A stretch of 64,000 bases of DNA. Origin: Gibbula magus (taxonomy: Eukaryota; Mollusca; Gastropoda; Trochida; Trochidae). How positions within the stretch are numbered: the first letter of the stretch is position 1; each line of letters starts with the position of its first letter. A program made the translations under genes and the position numbers. Where the stretch lies: assembly GCA_936450465.1 (NCBI GenBank), contig OW388290.1:30059457-30123456 (forward strand), given 5' to 3'. The notes under the pieces are model-generated. The model was not told the origin of the DNA. It saw nothing but the letters and a program-made list of their open reading frames with translations, and searched no databases. Below, one piece after another: positions 11,990-24,453 of the stretch.

Positions 11990-12650
11990 GATGGCCGCCA
12001 AATTCAAAATGGCCGCCACTGTTAAAACGTATCTGCTTTTACGTGTGTTTGGATATGTAATGAAACTTTGATGCTATTTTATTGTTATTATCCTTGCTTA
12101 GAACCCCAGAAATACAAGGATTGATATTGTATTGATAAATGCTCTGTTGACGTTGGTACACATGATCCATAGAAGCCGAAAAAAAACAAAATGGTGGCCA
12201 ATTTTGTGACCGAAGTTGATTTATCTTTTTGTAAGTTTCTACGTGTTTATATGATCCAATTTGATTGTGAATCTGGCTTGTTTAGACTAGAAATACCATG
12301 ACTGGTAATTTATTGGTAATCCTGTTGTTGACAATAGCAAACATTATCCGAAATCGCGGCCAATTTGTCACTGAAGGGCATCCTTCGATAAGCTAGAATT
12401 GAATTGTTTTCCCTAATCTTCTTTTATTTAGGTTGGTATTCTTAGCCTATGGTCTTAAAATAAAAATACTCCCGGGGGTTACATTAATTCCCTTCCAAGA
12501 TGACCGACACAGTCAACATGTATTTATCTATTTTGCCATATTTACGCATATCAAATCTAATGATTCAATAACCCAATTATATTATTATTCTAGCTTGTTT
12601 TGAAGATAATTGTCTGTTCATTATTTTGCAGGAATTGACTAATAAAGGAA
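11990..12650 (+). repeat. degenerate repeat, about 150-180 bp period, with ATGGCCGCC motifs
   Basis: Four successive blocks start with an 'aagatggccgcc'-like word (about 12,009, 12,188, 12,354 and 12,500; a further word at 11,991). Each is followed by a tattta/tgttt-rich part and a 'cttg(c/t)ttaga...gaaata' segment, clearest between blocks 1 and 2 (12,095-12,150 and 12,275-12,335). The blocks are heavily diverged. The core resembles a YY1-type site, but function is not implied by sequence alone. Confidence 0.6.
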
Positions 12651-12699
12651 TAAACTTATATGATAACTGTGTTGTGAACTGGCACTACATCGTTCTGTT

Positions 12700-15079
12700 C
12701 AGTAATTTATAAGACACATAAATAATACACAGTAGTATACCACTACGCAATATTTGAAATTACACACAGTGAACTGGACAGTGCTAAGATGCCACAATCA
12801 CTTTAAGTTAATCATTTTATTCTCCAAATAATATTATTCGTTCATTTTTTTTCATTCTTTTGGGTTTTTTTCTGTATACAGTATACATTTCATATCAGCT
12901 GAAGTAATCATATCGCTCATATTTACAGAGATAACACATGGTACATCGAAAAAAGGTTAGAAAAAGAGCATCCACAATGACATCCTCTGTTTGACATACT
13001 ACAAACAAATTTCAACAGGTCAGTCCTGTTTGGTATACTGCTCTCCTTGAAACACTGTGTCTGATGAACTTGATTTATATGAAAATATGTAAATAACGAC
13101 TTACAAGAAAGCTCTCTCAGGAGTTTATGTGTATGCAAACACCAATAAACCACGGTTTTGCATTTCTTACTGATCAATCAGTAGCAATTACTGAGGTGCA
13201 ATGGTCATCATACTGTATCTCTACTTTAGGTACGTTGAGATTGCTGATAATGATATCTCCTAGAAGGTCATACGTTGCCAAACATCTTGCACTCGTGAAG
13301 AATTTGATTGCAGGTTTCTGCTTCATGCAATCCAGTGATAATCGATGATACCAAAGCATATTGCTGCTCACTATGGACGCAGACACTGTTCTATAGGCTG
13401 TATCCTTGTTCAGTCAAAACAGCCTCATTGCTCTCTGACTAGTACATAGTACTGGAAACAATCACAGCTTCATACCAGCAAATACCTTTGGATCGTAGAA
13501 GATTGTCTCTGACAATTCATACTTTTATCGGTTGTGATCTTTTGAGACAAATGAAAGAAGCAGGCAAAATCTTCCCTGATGTTGTAGAACTTTTTTTTCA
13601 ACTCTTGAGATATTGTGTTTTGTATTTTAAAAAGATGTGTTTGCCCTCATGTTAGACAGACAATTAAACTCCTGTGGGAGCACTGGCGATGACTGGTAAT
13701 GAGAGGTAACTCATTACATCGGGTAATTGTACTTCATCTGGTAGGCGAAAGAGCATAAATAGTTCTGAGAGATAGCTTGGATCTTTGTTTATCCTGCACT
13801 GATTGTAGGTACAGAGTGTGTATATTGCATTGTATTGGTAATGAGTTGAGGTCTGAACAGGGGTGATGTGATGATATCTTGGAGTGAGAGTCGTGATACC
13901 AGTGACAATATTCTAGATACGCTTAAAATGAGATGAAGCATTTGTTCAGTGTTTCAAGTTTGCCAAGAGGTGACAGTCGCATAAAAGAAATGCAACAAAA
14001 CAGACCGCTTATATTGTTATAGACAGTGCAATCAATTAATGTTTTAAAATATGCTTCAGTTTTATCAGGATTGTATGTACGTATGTAGGTATTGTACGCA
14101 AACGCTTTGCCTATGCTTGCAATCTTTATCAATTTGAATTCAATTCAGTCTCTATGAAAAGTGGTATTGTATAGTATAGTATAGTATAGTATAGTATAGT
14201 ATAGTATAGTATAGTATAATCTCTAATATTCACTTCAGAGTAGCTTCTTTGAGATGAATCATTTGCATCAAAACAGCGTTAGCATCAACACCGAACCATC
14301 GCATCGATTGTAATAAGAATACTGGCCATAAAACCTTTAGGTTAGTGAATGAGACACTTTGATAACCGGGGAAATTAGTAACTCAATTTCCTCTGCTTAA
14401 TACCTTTCTTACCTATCATTATATACGATATCAAACACACCTCGTATGTTTCGTTTGTTCCAGCATTCAGGAAGCTTTCTAGAAATATGATCTTTCTTTG
14501 CTACCGAATGAGATAACATTTATATATACGAATTTCAGTGCATGGACAGTAAAGTGATTATTAACAAGGAAAACTAAAATATATGTTTTAAGCGTTACAT
14601 ATTTTGGTAATAAAACAATGTTTTTAACAACTTGAAGGATTTTCTACATTCTTCACAATATGGTCTTCATTTTGGTCAACGTCATATTTTCATTTTATAC
14701 ACTTCAAAAGACCAGTATCGTACCGTTATTGCTCTATATTAAGTTTATGACTCATGCATATGAAGTTTTTACACATAGTGCATACAAGATCTCAATAAGG
14801 AATAACTTTCGAAAAGTAAGCTCTGGTTCCAGAACATTCTTGTAGTCATAATAAGTATGAAGATATGATTATGAATTTCTTTTGCTTTGTCACACTTAAT
14901 GCTGAATATATTTACATCATTATTTAACTAAATTTAAGTGCAAGTATTTAAAGTAATACATTTATTAAATTGCATTTTGCAATAAGAAATATGCGTACTA
15001 AATACAATGTTTATAATATGTAGAGTCGATGACGTGTGATTAGCATGCATGTACATCGAAATTTCATTATATTCCATAC
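12700..15079. other. spacer with a possible decayed coding relic and a pentanucleotide tract
   Basis: The minus strand across 12,920-13,700 has several adjacent frames (13,386-13,174 and 13,177-12,923 among them) in different registers, locally cysteine-rich near 12,960-13,010, as a frame-shifted pseudogene could produce. I could not assign a family. The rest (13,950-15,079) shows no gene or repeat except the microsatellite at 14,168. Confidence 0.3.
14168..14218. repeat. (ATAGT)n pentanucleotide microsatellite
   Basis: About ten near-perfect tandem copies of 'atagt'. Confidence 0.95.
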
Positions 15080-18000
15080 ACACATCTGAGATGTATGTAT
15101 CCCAAAAAGGAGGAGTTATCAGAATTCGGGTGATGAATATTCATCTTTACAGAAAAATATGAACAAAGTTTGATTGTTAATGAACGTTTCAACATAGTGT
15201 CATTAATCACTTTCAAACATAGCCAGCGTTTACATAACACAATAGGATTATATCCCATTATTGTCTTATTTCTATTATGTGACCATTACTTTATTAGGGT
15301 ACGGTTTGGCTGGTCGAATATGATCAAAGGAGTTTTTCCCTCATTGACGCATCGGATCTTGTAGTAGATTGATATTGAGAACACCATTTAGTGTTTCAAC
15401 GTAAATGGCTTTCTGATCCGTCTTTGGTTTAAAAACCGACCTGCATTACTGGAGCGGATTTGACTCTTTTACACTGATAATACTGTTAGAGAGCATAACA
15501 CATACAATGTCGGTCGTACCATTGTAGGAAACTAATAAAGAGCATGTATTTGCACATATTGGATTTCTAATCAGAGGCATGCGAATATTCGATTTACTGA
15601 AGAGGATTTGTCCTTTGTACACTGATATTACTGTATTTGACTTTGAGCTAGACCAACAACTGAGGATGTATGCAGAATGGAGAGTATCAAGGCTTTGACG
15701 ACTCGGCCTCAGCAACGTGATACATATCCTTATTATGCCTTATTATGATAAAACTTATTTAGAAGCCAAGTTTGTACCAGGATGTCGGAGCTTTGATTTC
15801 CAATTAATTAAACAGGGAATAGAATCTCTTTCTGGCTTAATCTCACTCTGGTTGTTACTGATGGCAGACAGATTAGTAGATTGTTCAGTACAGATGGGTT
15901 CATTGTGACGACAGATGTACAATGGGTACCGAAAGCGTTATTTAAATAGAAAACTAAATAAAACATTCATTTATTTCATGATAAAGGAATGATTTTTGCA
16001 GTCTGAACAAAGAGGCGTTTTACAAATCTAAATTTGATGAAGATGCTAAATTAACACAGACAGTTTATACAAAACTATGTGTTGTTTAACATACATGTAT
16101 ATATCTTTGTTCAATGTGGTATGTAAGTGTTAAGTTTCAAAGTGCCCTATTACATTTGTTACACGTCGACATCACTCCTACCAAGCTTTTGCATTACACT
16201 CAACCGCAACATGAACGTCACCACATTTTCAACAGTATAAAAGAAACAAAACACTGCTGCAGTAGAAGGTCGATTTTTAAATGCTTTATATATGGACATG
16301 ATTTGTAAAACGTACCCGCAATTTCGCAAGTTTGTTGCCAGAATGTTTGGGAATTTAAATAATAAAAATGTAGAAATTTAATTGATAAAAGACGTCGACA
16401 AAAACAACTTCTGGCGCATCTTTAGAGTAGGACCGCATAAAAGGACTCAAAACCGTATATGTTTGTCAGACATATGAACAGATAATGTTTTGAAATTCTA
16501 ATTTCAGTTTAGTTGACTCCTACAAACATGATGTATCTCTGTTTCAGTCGTGTTTATCACCCGTGGATTGAATTATTTTAAGCTTGTGCTTTGTATGTTG
16601 ACGTTTATTTTGTGGTTGAGTGTACATACTAATAAACACTTTTGAATGTAGACTCACTTAATGAACTTATTTATCATTCAAGGAGGACTTACCCGTTTGG
16701 GTCATAATCACAGATGTATGAACATGACCGAGGTCATAAGTTTATTTCCTTTCGTGTACAACGGATGTACAATAGATGGCTTGACCATAACATAAAATGA
16801 TACTTTGGACATACAGATTAAAGAAATTATTAAAATTAAAATAAAGTCTACTTATGTCCAAATTGCATCATTAAACGGCTCTTACATTGTGAGTAAAATC
16901 GACGAGTGTTTATATAGGTACTCACCTTTGTAAGGGTTATGTCGTAGGTCAATATTATGCGTACATGAATTAAGTGACACATTTACGGAGATTTCAAGCT
17001 TTAATATTGATGCTGTATGACAATTTGAGCACAATACTACATAAGGATTTGTATAAAATAAGGAACACGGTTGTAGCAAAATACCTCTATTTATCAGTCA
17101 AATATCATTAAGATAATATTACCACACAAACACTAAATTTACATTTTTTAGAATCAACTGATACAGGCAGGGTAGGGAGATGTTTCTAGAAAAAGAATTG
17201 CATGAATAAGCAACCATTAAATCCTGGTGTATACACATCTGAATCCGTTCTGGTAGACACAATCCAGGGTTAAGCTAGCTCGGAAACCATGTTTTATATC
17301 TTACAATGGTCGTAACATCGGATTTAGCATAGGATTTAGGTTGTGCTCATTTGATGTTCATGTTCTCAGCTGCTTCCACATAAAGGAATTTGAGTGTAAA
17401 GCATGAATGTACCATGGAGATCAGTGTGAGTGCAGGAAGTGAGTGCCAGCAGTATGTAGTACTATCTTTGAATTATGTACTAATTTGCAAGTGACATTCG
17501 CGGCTTTGAAATATGATATTAGAGTGTTTTTGGCACATTGCTTTTGATATAAGTCTCACCCTTTCAAATCGACATTTCACGATCCTTTAAAGGAAAAGAT
17601 AAAAGAGATTTTTTTTCCCTTTTTAAATGTCACTTACTAATGAAGATCTTCAACTTAGTTGAAGACAGAATTACATTCCAACAAGCAAGTGATGTCAAAT
17701 TCTAACATGTTTGAAACATCCGGATATGATCATCAAAGAATCACATAATTTATTTATACAATATGCAGTCTTCTAATTGATAGTCAAACACATTGACCAC
17801 ATGTAAGTATCAATTCTGCACAGGAGTGTGTATTGTCAACAACAATGGACGAAACAACATGCAACGATGATCAATCCCCTAATATATACTATACACTAAT
17901 AGAGCCATTGACTCCGTATATCATCAAACTTAAAATAATAAACTAAATAGGTAAATTGTCCTGACGTATTTATCATAGGCATAACAATTTTAAGTACTTT

Positions 18001-18092
18001 ATGTAATGGAGAAGAAGATACAAATAGGTCTTTAGGTCATGAACCCTGCGGCCAATATGTTGGGTCACAGGGTCACCGAATCTACAAGGTGA

Positions 18093-18325
18093 GGTGAGGT
18101 GAGTTGGGGTTTAACGCCGCTTTCAAGAGTATTTCACATATATCGCGGCTGCTAGTATTATGGCAGGGAGAAAGCTCGCAACGCCATGTGGCTATGCACT
18201 GCGGTGAAACCTGCGAGCATCGGCTGGAACTAGCGAACCATTGGTGGTACTACGCTGAAATTCAGTGTAGCATTGCACCCAAACCTTACTGCGTGTAGAA
18301 CAGTTCTCTACTGCAAACAAAGTTG
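18093..18325 (-). mobile_element. SINE fragment lacking the tRNA head
   Basis: Same body as the SINE at 1,727-1,985: 'tttaacgccgctttcaagag', the 'tattatggcagggagaaag' word, 'tgaaattcagtgtagcattg' and 'cagttctctactgca' occur in the same order. It contains about 60 bp (roughly 18,175-18,235) missing from the first copy and stops where that copy continues into its tRNA-like head, so it has no Pol III promoter. The plus frame at 18,104-18,298 is a shadow. Confidence 0.75.
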
Positions 18326-18949
18326 CCGTGCCTCTGATTCTGTGCACAACATCACTGCTTTCTACACCTTTTGGTACTAGCGACGAAGATGAAATAGTAT
18401 TTTTAGGTAGTGACCCCTATTTAATAAGGTCCACAGGGTCACCTACACTTGACAATACCCTTTGTGCTGGAGAAGATGAACATATGCTTTTAAGGTCCTG
18501 ACCCTTGCGACCCCTATTTAGAGTCACAGGGTCACCAAATCTACAATTTCGCGTAGGAGTCTGTACACAACATTTCAGGTTTCTAGAGCTTTGGTACTAG
18601 CGAAGAAAATGAACTTGAACACATTTAACTAGTTGAAAACATTTTCGTTATTTTAAACAAGTTCATATTGAGAGTTATTTGTGACCTATACGGGTCTACA
18701 TAAGTTAGAAAATGACAGTGACACCTGTCAAAGCTGAGTAAGGCACACATATTAAGAGACATAGAAACATTATATTTTCAGTCGGGCCGAATCTTGTGAA
18801 CATGATGTATAACTTCGCGGTGATTAGCCCTGAGTAATGTGCGGGTATTCATTGTCATTCAACATAGGCAAATCAACCAATCAGAATCAAGGATACACCG
18901 AAATCATTCTACAATACCAAATGCATTTCATGACAAATAGACGACCTTC
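18326..18949. other. spacer with short internal repeats
   Basis: Two similar stretches near 18,395-18,460 and 18,470-18,550 share 'ccctatttaataaggtccac/agagtcac', 'agggtcacc' and 'ctacac' words, and a third related stretch lies near 18,015-18,090 ('agggtcaccgaatctacaa'). This suggests a small degenerate tandem repeat of roughly 80-100 bp flanking the SINE. No gene seen. Confidence 0.45.
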
Positions 18950-19771
18950 ATAGTTGCGTCTCAGGTTGACGACAACACGATTTGTTATTACAACATATCA
19001 ACTGCATTTGGGAAGAAATGGACCCACTTGCAATAGATCAATTGATGCATACCTGACACAGCCTTTAAAAAGTATGTATGTTGTTAAAACAGATATTAGG
19101 AGTCCTCTAGTTTTAAAAAATATTTAGTTTTATTGTTTCATAACTAAATCCGTTCTCGTGTAGTCAATTCTTAGTTTTTATTATGTATATCTGGACTTAT
19201 GTGATCAATGGTTGTACTGTACAGAAGTGAATGTGACAGTAGCCATGTCATCACTAGTCATCTGTACTCATTAATGCTGGAATTGCAGTAATATAATCAT
19301 GTAATATTGTTTAATCAAATGTAACTAAACCGTAATCAAATGGAACGCAAATAAGCTGTTGCATTTTATGTTCCTTCGAATTAAAATTTGAAACGCTAAA
19401 ATACAAATTTATTTCACTGTATTATATCAGCTTGACATGTGTATGAACGTATTATCCGCCACCTGATATAGGACTCATTCACTGAAACAACAAGGATATT
19501 TATTGATGATCAACTGACACCAACTTCATTTACTGATTACATTGACTGTTGATGATACAAATCCTCTCAGAATAATGATTCAGCAGCCTGTTTTAATTGT
19601 TCCATAAAATGCATTTCAGAGATATGAAATGGTTAAATAGCTTTTTGAAAGAGACATAACTCTTTTGACTAGTCCTATCCGAGTTGCTGAAACTTTCAGA
19701 TTAAGGAAACCAGTTCTTTCCCATAATGAACATTCCTTCTCTTATTCTTATCATAGTTACAAGTTTGTCAT

Positions 19772-20083
19772 TAAGGATTCAGCCATTTGGCTGAATCCTT
19801 ATTGAGATTGGCGTGTTTTATTATTATTATTTCAAAATACTTTGACCATCTTTTTTGCGCAAACAAATGAATCAAATGCCACCAAATTGTGCAGGCTAGT
19901 AACCCTTGCCCTTGAATCGAAAAAATATCCTATTTTGGGTCCAATCAGCAAAGACATTAAAGGTCCAGTTCGAATCTAAACTTCGATTTTTAACATGGGA
20001 CAAATTTTCAAAAGGCATCTAGAGACTTGCAACTTCTTTTAAAAGATGCGCATTGGCAATGTGGACAGAATAGTAAATCATGA
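19772..20083 (-). mobile_element. hairpin-ended element, truncated copy
   Basis: Minus-strand relative of the 3' third of the elements at 47,616-48,678 and 49,548-51,329. The terminal palindrome (stem AAGGATTCAGCCA, loop TT) lies at 19,772-19,801. Reading away from it, an (AAT)n tract, the word AACACGCCAAT and the body match up to about 20,083, where homology stops. The 5' two thirds of the element are missing. It sits between unit D and unit B. Confidence 0.8.
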
Positions 20084-20614
20084 CCTCCCTGAAAGTTGAA
20101 GCTTAGATATCCGAGAGTTATCCAACAGCTTATGTCCAACTTGGACGATATATGTCATTCTCCTCTTCATTGGACATTATTTCTTCTGTCATATCAAATC
20201 ATCGATTCATGTAGCATCAAATAAAAAAACTTGACATTTTCGTTAGACATATACCCAGCACTTACTGGCGATATGTCTCATCCTTGTTACATCCTTTATT
20301 TCTTCCATTGTTCTGTACTTTCCTCCCACTGTGGACGGTTGATTCATGTGACAAATAATCAGAACTACTCTTCTTGGTAGATGAGAGACTGGTGATCAGT
20401 ATCCATGCACATATAAATATTATCAAGACTTGATGGATCAAAGTTTTTACTCTTTAGAAGAATCCTCAATAACTCATTGAGAGGATGTCAATATATGCGA
20501 AATTACCTACATTTACATCAAAGGATAAGATTTCAAATAAAATAGATTGCATACATGTGATTATTTTATTAGGAAAAGTAATAATTCTTTGAGTGCAGAT
20601 TTAATAAAGATAAA

Positions 20615-20650
20615 TCTAGTCAGAAGTGACGATAACAGGATTCAGCGCAT
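20615..20650 (+). repeat. start motif of hairpin-element family in unit B
   Basis: Variant of the conserved word that begins the hairpin-ended elements: GTCAGAAGTGACGATAACAG followed by GATTCAGCGCAT. About 570 bp downstream (to about 21,190) also match the element at 49,548-50,240. The unit therefore appears to carry the 5' part of such an element, without the 3' hairpin. Confidence 0.7.
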
Positions 20651-22456
20651 AATTGGTTCAATTAATTTCAATGTCATTAATGAAGGCATCCTTCCATTCT
20701 TATTCTTATCTAAAATGTTTGTCCATGTCTCTTAAGTGAAATTCGAAAAATCACACACAGATGGACCCCTACATTATGTTTCTCGTGATTAATATAAAAT
20801 GTTTAATATTTTCATATTAAGGTGTAACATAGATTATGTTGTGTTTTAATTTCCACTTATGATGTTATCATCATTCAGATTGAATACATAAATAATGCGT
20901 AATGTTCTTTTGAATTTTCAAGAACATACTAAAAAGTGCTTATTTCGGACCCCTATTCAACGTTTGTGATGTTGGAAGCTTAACTATCATTTTTTGATGA
21001 CATGGTTCAACATAAAAGATAAATTATGTCAGTTGCTTATTTAATTAAACACCTGTGAAATGACGATTAAAAACAATATCCAATGGACTGCCATATGTAA
21101 ACCATTATTGATCCATTCTTGAAACATAGTGTGCTTAATATAATATATGTTCGCTTTAAAATGACATATCAATCATGTTTGAATCATTTACACCAACATG
21201 ACCCCTACAATGTTTAAAATTTTGTAAATGTGTGCAGAATCGGGCACCTTTATTAATTTTCACATAAAGTATGTCTTATATGTCGATGAATAGTTGTCCA
21301 TCATCAAAACTTTTTTCAAAATTATAAAAAAAAACCCATAAAGAAGTATTCTTTGACTGCTGACTAAACACTTATATACTTTTCAGGTTTAGATTAAGAC
21401 TTCGAAAACTTAAGATATTGGCAATTGAAAATCATACATAAAATTATGATAAAATCAACTGAGGTGAGTACTTTCTGTCGCCTGGCAGTTTATAATGTAG
21501 CCCACAAACTTTCAATTGGTGTCAGATTTGGTGAGATGAATAATCATTATTTCTCTAAAATAATACAATGTGAACATAACCTGATTGTTAATGAAGTGCC
21601 TAGTCAGTGCCATTTATCACGTGGTCAGGATGAGCGTGATAAATGGACACAATGCGAATATATAACCAATTATCGTTTTATTTATATTATGTGATCACTC
21701 CTTTATGTTGATAAGTTAAGGCTGGTCGACTATGACTAAGGAGTTTTTTTCTCTCACTGACGCGGCGGATTTTCTAATAGATTGATATTGAAGACATTAT
21801 TGCACGCTTTCTACTTATCTACGTTGCTATCTGACCAGCCAATGTTTAATCAACTGTGGTCGTTGCGAAGAGGATTTTTCTTTTGAACATGTACTTTCCG
21901 ATTACTGTATTAAACCTGTTTTGAGCTTAAAGCTTATATTGATTATAGTACCAATGTAGGAAACTTATAAAGAAAATGTATTTGTACATATCTGATTTAC
22001 TTATCAAAGGCTTGAGAATACTTTATTTCTGAAAATTTGTTTGTCCCTTCTACACTAATAATACTGTATTCGACTTTGAGCTTGACCAACAACTGAATTG
22101 AGGGTAAATGGCATACAATGGATTTCGTACTACGGTAGGGAACTAATAATATTTCGAATCGTAATAAAATTAAGCCATTTCAACATTAATTTGACATACA
22201 GAAATCATGTTTAATTTGAACAGTAGTTATAATTCAATCAGTCGTTCATTTATATGAACATTTGTACAACACCGATATCCATCTCTAGAGCTCTCTTGGA
22301 CTGCTCAAAGGCACTTCGTATTTTACCCGATTATTGGATGTCACTGTTCATGACCCATCATCCCTAAGGATCACACAACTCATGCAGCCATGACGCACAC
22401 CAAGTTAATGTCACTTGCCAATCCTTACCAGGTACCCAATTACAGCTGAACTGAAT

Positions 22457-22806
22457 ATTCTTAAAGAATTAAAAGTTTGAACACCAAGCTTGACAATTTG
22501 GCGGCCAAAGTGCACGAGAAGTTCGAGGGGTTGAAAGCTGAAAATCAATGTCTCAAATCAGAACTGTCACTAATGAGAGAACGTCTAGATGATTTTGAGT
22601 GCCGAAGTAGATGGAATAATTTGATAATTCACGGAATTCCAGGTACAGTCAACGAGACTTGGGAAATCTCCGAACAAAAAGTGCGTGAATTTCTATCTGA
22701 CACTCTCGACATTGAAAATGTGAACGACATATACATAGACAGAGCACATCGATTAAACATGAGGAAAACAAATTCGCCAATTATTACTGATGGTTACTGG
22801 TGGTAG
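22457..22806 (+). pseudogene. LINE ORF1-like fragment, longest open copy (unit B)
   Basis: Open from 22,477 to 22,806 (109 codons). Roughly the first 45 residues form a charged/leucine amphipathic stretch (KLDNLAAKVHEKFEGLKAEN) suited to a coiled coil. Then come NNLIIHGIPGTVNET, KVREFLSDTLDIENVNDIYI and DRAHRLNMRKTNSPII, the RRM-like pattern of L1-type ORF1 RNA-binding proteins. The start codon present in unit C is ATT here and about 30 bp of coiled-coil sequence are deleted. The frame ends soon after SPII, where related proteins continue, so this is a truncated non-functional remnant. Confidence 0.65.
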
Positions 22807-24453
22807 ACAGATTGTTCAGTACAGATGGGTTCATTGTGACGACAGAGGTGCAAATATATGGGATGAGAAGACTTAACATGATGATTGCAGTCATAACGAT
22901 GGATACTTTATGTTTACGATTTTGGATGCTAAATTAACACAGACTCGTTAAGTGTTAAGTACCTTTAGTGTTGCCTAGTTAATCACTCGTACAAAGTGCA
23001 TACTTGATACAAACTGAACTTATTCAGCATGCAATGGATATTCAACTCGAAAGGACCTAGCCAGGGGTCATTAGCAAAGCTGGATGTACATGAGCTTGAC
23101 TTACTTTCGACAACTTCGATGACTGCACATGTTATGTAGAACGGCTTATAATGGGCAGCGTGTTAAGTATATTACCACGATAGTAGTTAAAGAAATGACA
23201 AACATCAAAATAGAGTTTATGTCCAAATTTCATCATCAAACAGCTATTGAAGTGTGAGTAATATGGGTGGGCGTTTATTTAGATACTCATCATTGTGAGT
23301 GTTGTCTTGTAAGTCAATACTATCCCACATTGATTAAGAGACACAATTACGGAAATTACAACATGTTAATATTGATACTGAATGGAAGTTTGGGCCATCG
23401 AATACATAAGTGATTTGTATGGTTAATATGGAACAATATCTTTAAGATAAATTTACAAATACTAAATATTGCAGTTTTAGAATCAAGTTTTACAAACAGT
23501 TTATGGAATATGTTGTTTTCGTTTTTTAGCAATTCTTATTTTAAGGACCCTTTTAAACCATGGCAAACAGCTAAATAATTTATATTTATGAAATATACAT
23601 TTATTATATCATGAATTCGTCATTTGTAATTGTTTAAACATTATCTATTGGAGGCAACAAAACATGTTGGAGATACCTATATTTTCTCAAACTCACCTTC
23701 ATTTTAAAATTGACATTTCAGAAAAATGTGAAGGGATCATACTGAGCAAAGACTTGTCCTGTTGTGTAACACAATTTCAACATGGCAGTTCTAACTGATG
23801 TCACAATTCAAATGACACCTAACTGACATTCAAACATATCAGAAAACGATAATAAAATATCTTGCATGGATGAATAAAACTGCAGCTATCAAAATTGATA
23901 ATAGACAAAATTCCTCTTAAACAATGTTTTACTCTTGATAAAAATCGTTAAATAGAATTAAGCATAGGATTTAGGTTGTGCTCAAGTTCTCACCTGGTTC
24001 AAATTTTAGGAATGATCGGAGTTTGAGAGTACTGTGAGTACTTGAATTGTATAGAAGCAGACTGTAGCAATATATTTGAATTATATACCAATTTCCAATT
24101 GACATTCCCAACTTTGAAATCTGATATGAGAGTGCATGTTGTTGATATAAAACTGACGTCTGCAAATCGATATTTTATGATATTTGGAAGTAAAGGATAA
24201 AAGAGGCTTGTTTTCCTTTTTAAAAGAACACTTAATTATCATTCAAGATCCTCAATATAGTTGAAGACGGAATTACATGACACCATGCGATTGATGTCAA
24301 AGCCAAACATGTTTGAAATATCCAAAACATCACATAAAATTCAACATGCAGTCTTCAAAGTGATAGTCAAACACTTTGACAACCTACAATTTTCAATTTC
24401 CTTTAGAAAATTTGCACAGTTTATTTATTTGCTGAATATGTAAAATTACACTA

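Larger units (their letters stand above)
15080..19765 (+). repeat. macro-repeat unit D, strongly diverged
   Basis: Co-linear but clearly older relative of units A-C. 15,090-15,400 matches the region at 7,010-7,250; 15,880-15,930 matches 8,270-8,310; 16,670-17,830 matches 8,660-9,830; 18,950-19,765 matches 28,490-28,870. A headless SINE (18,093-18,325) and unrelated sequence interrupt it. It directly precedes unit B, so it is probably the next array member upstream. Confidence 0.7.
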
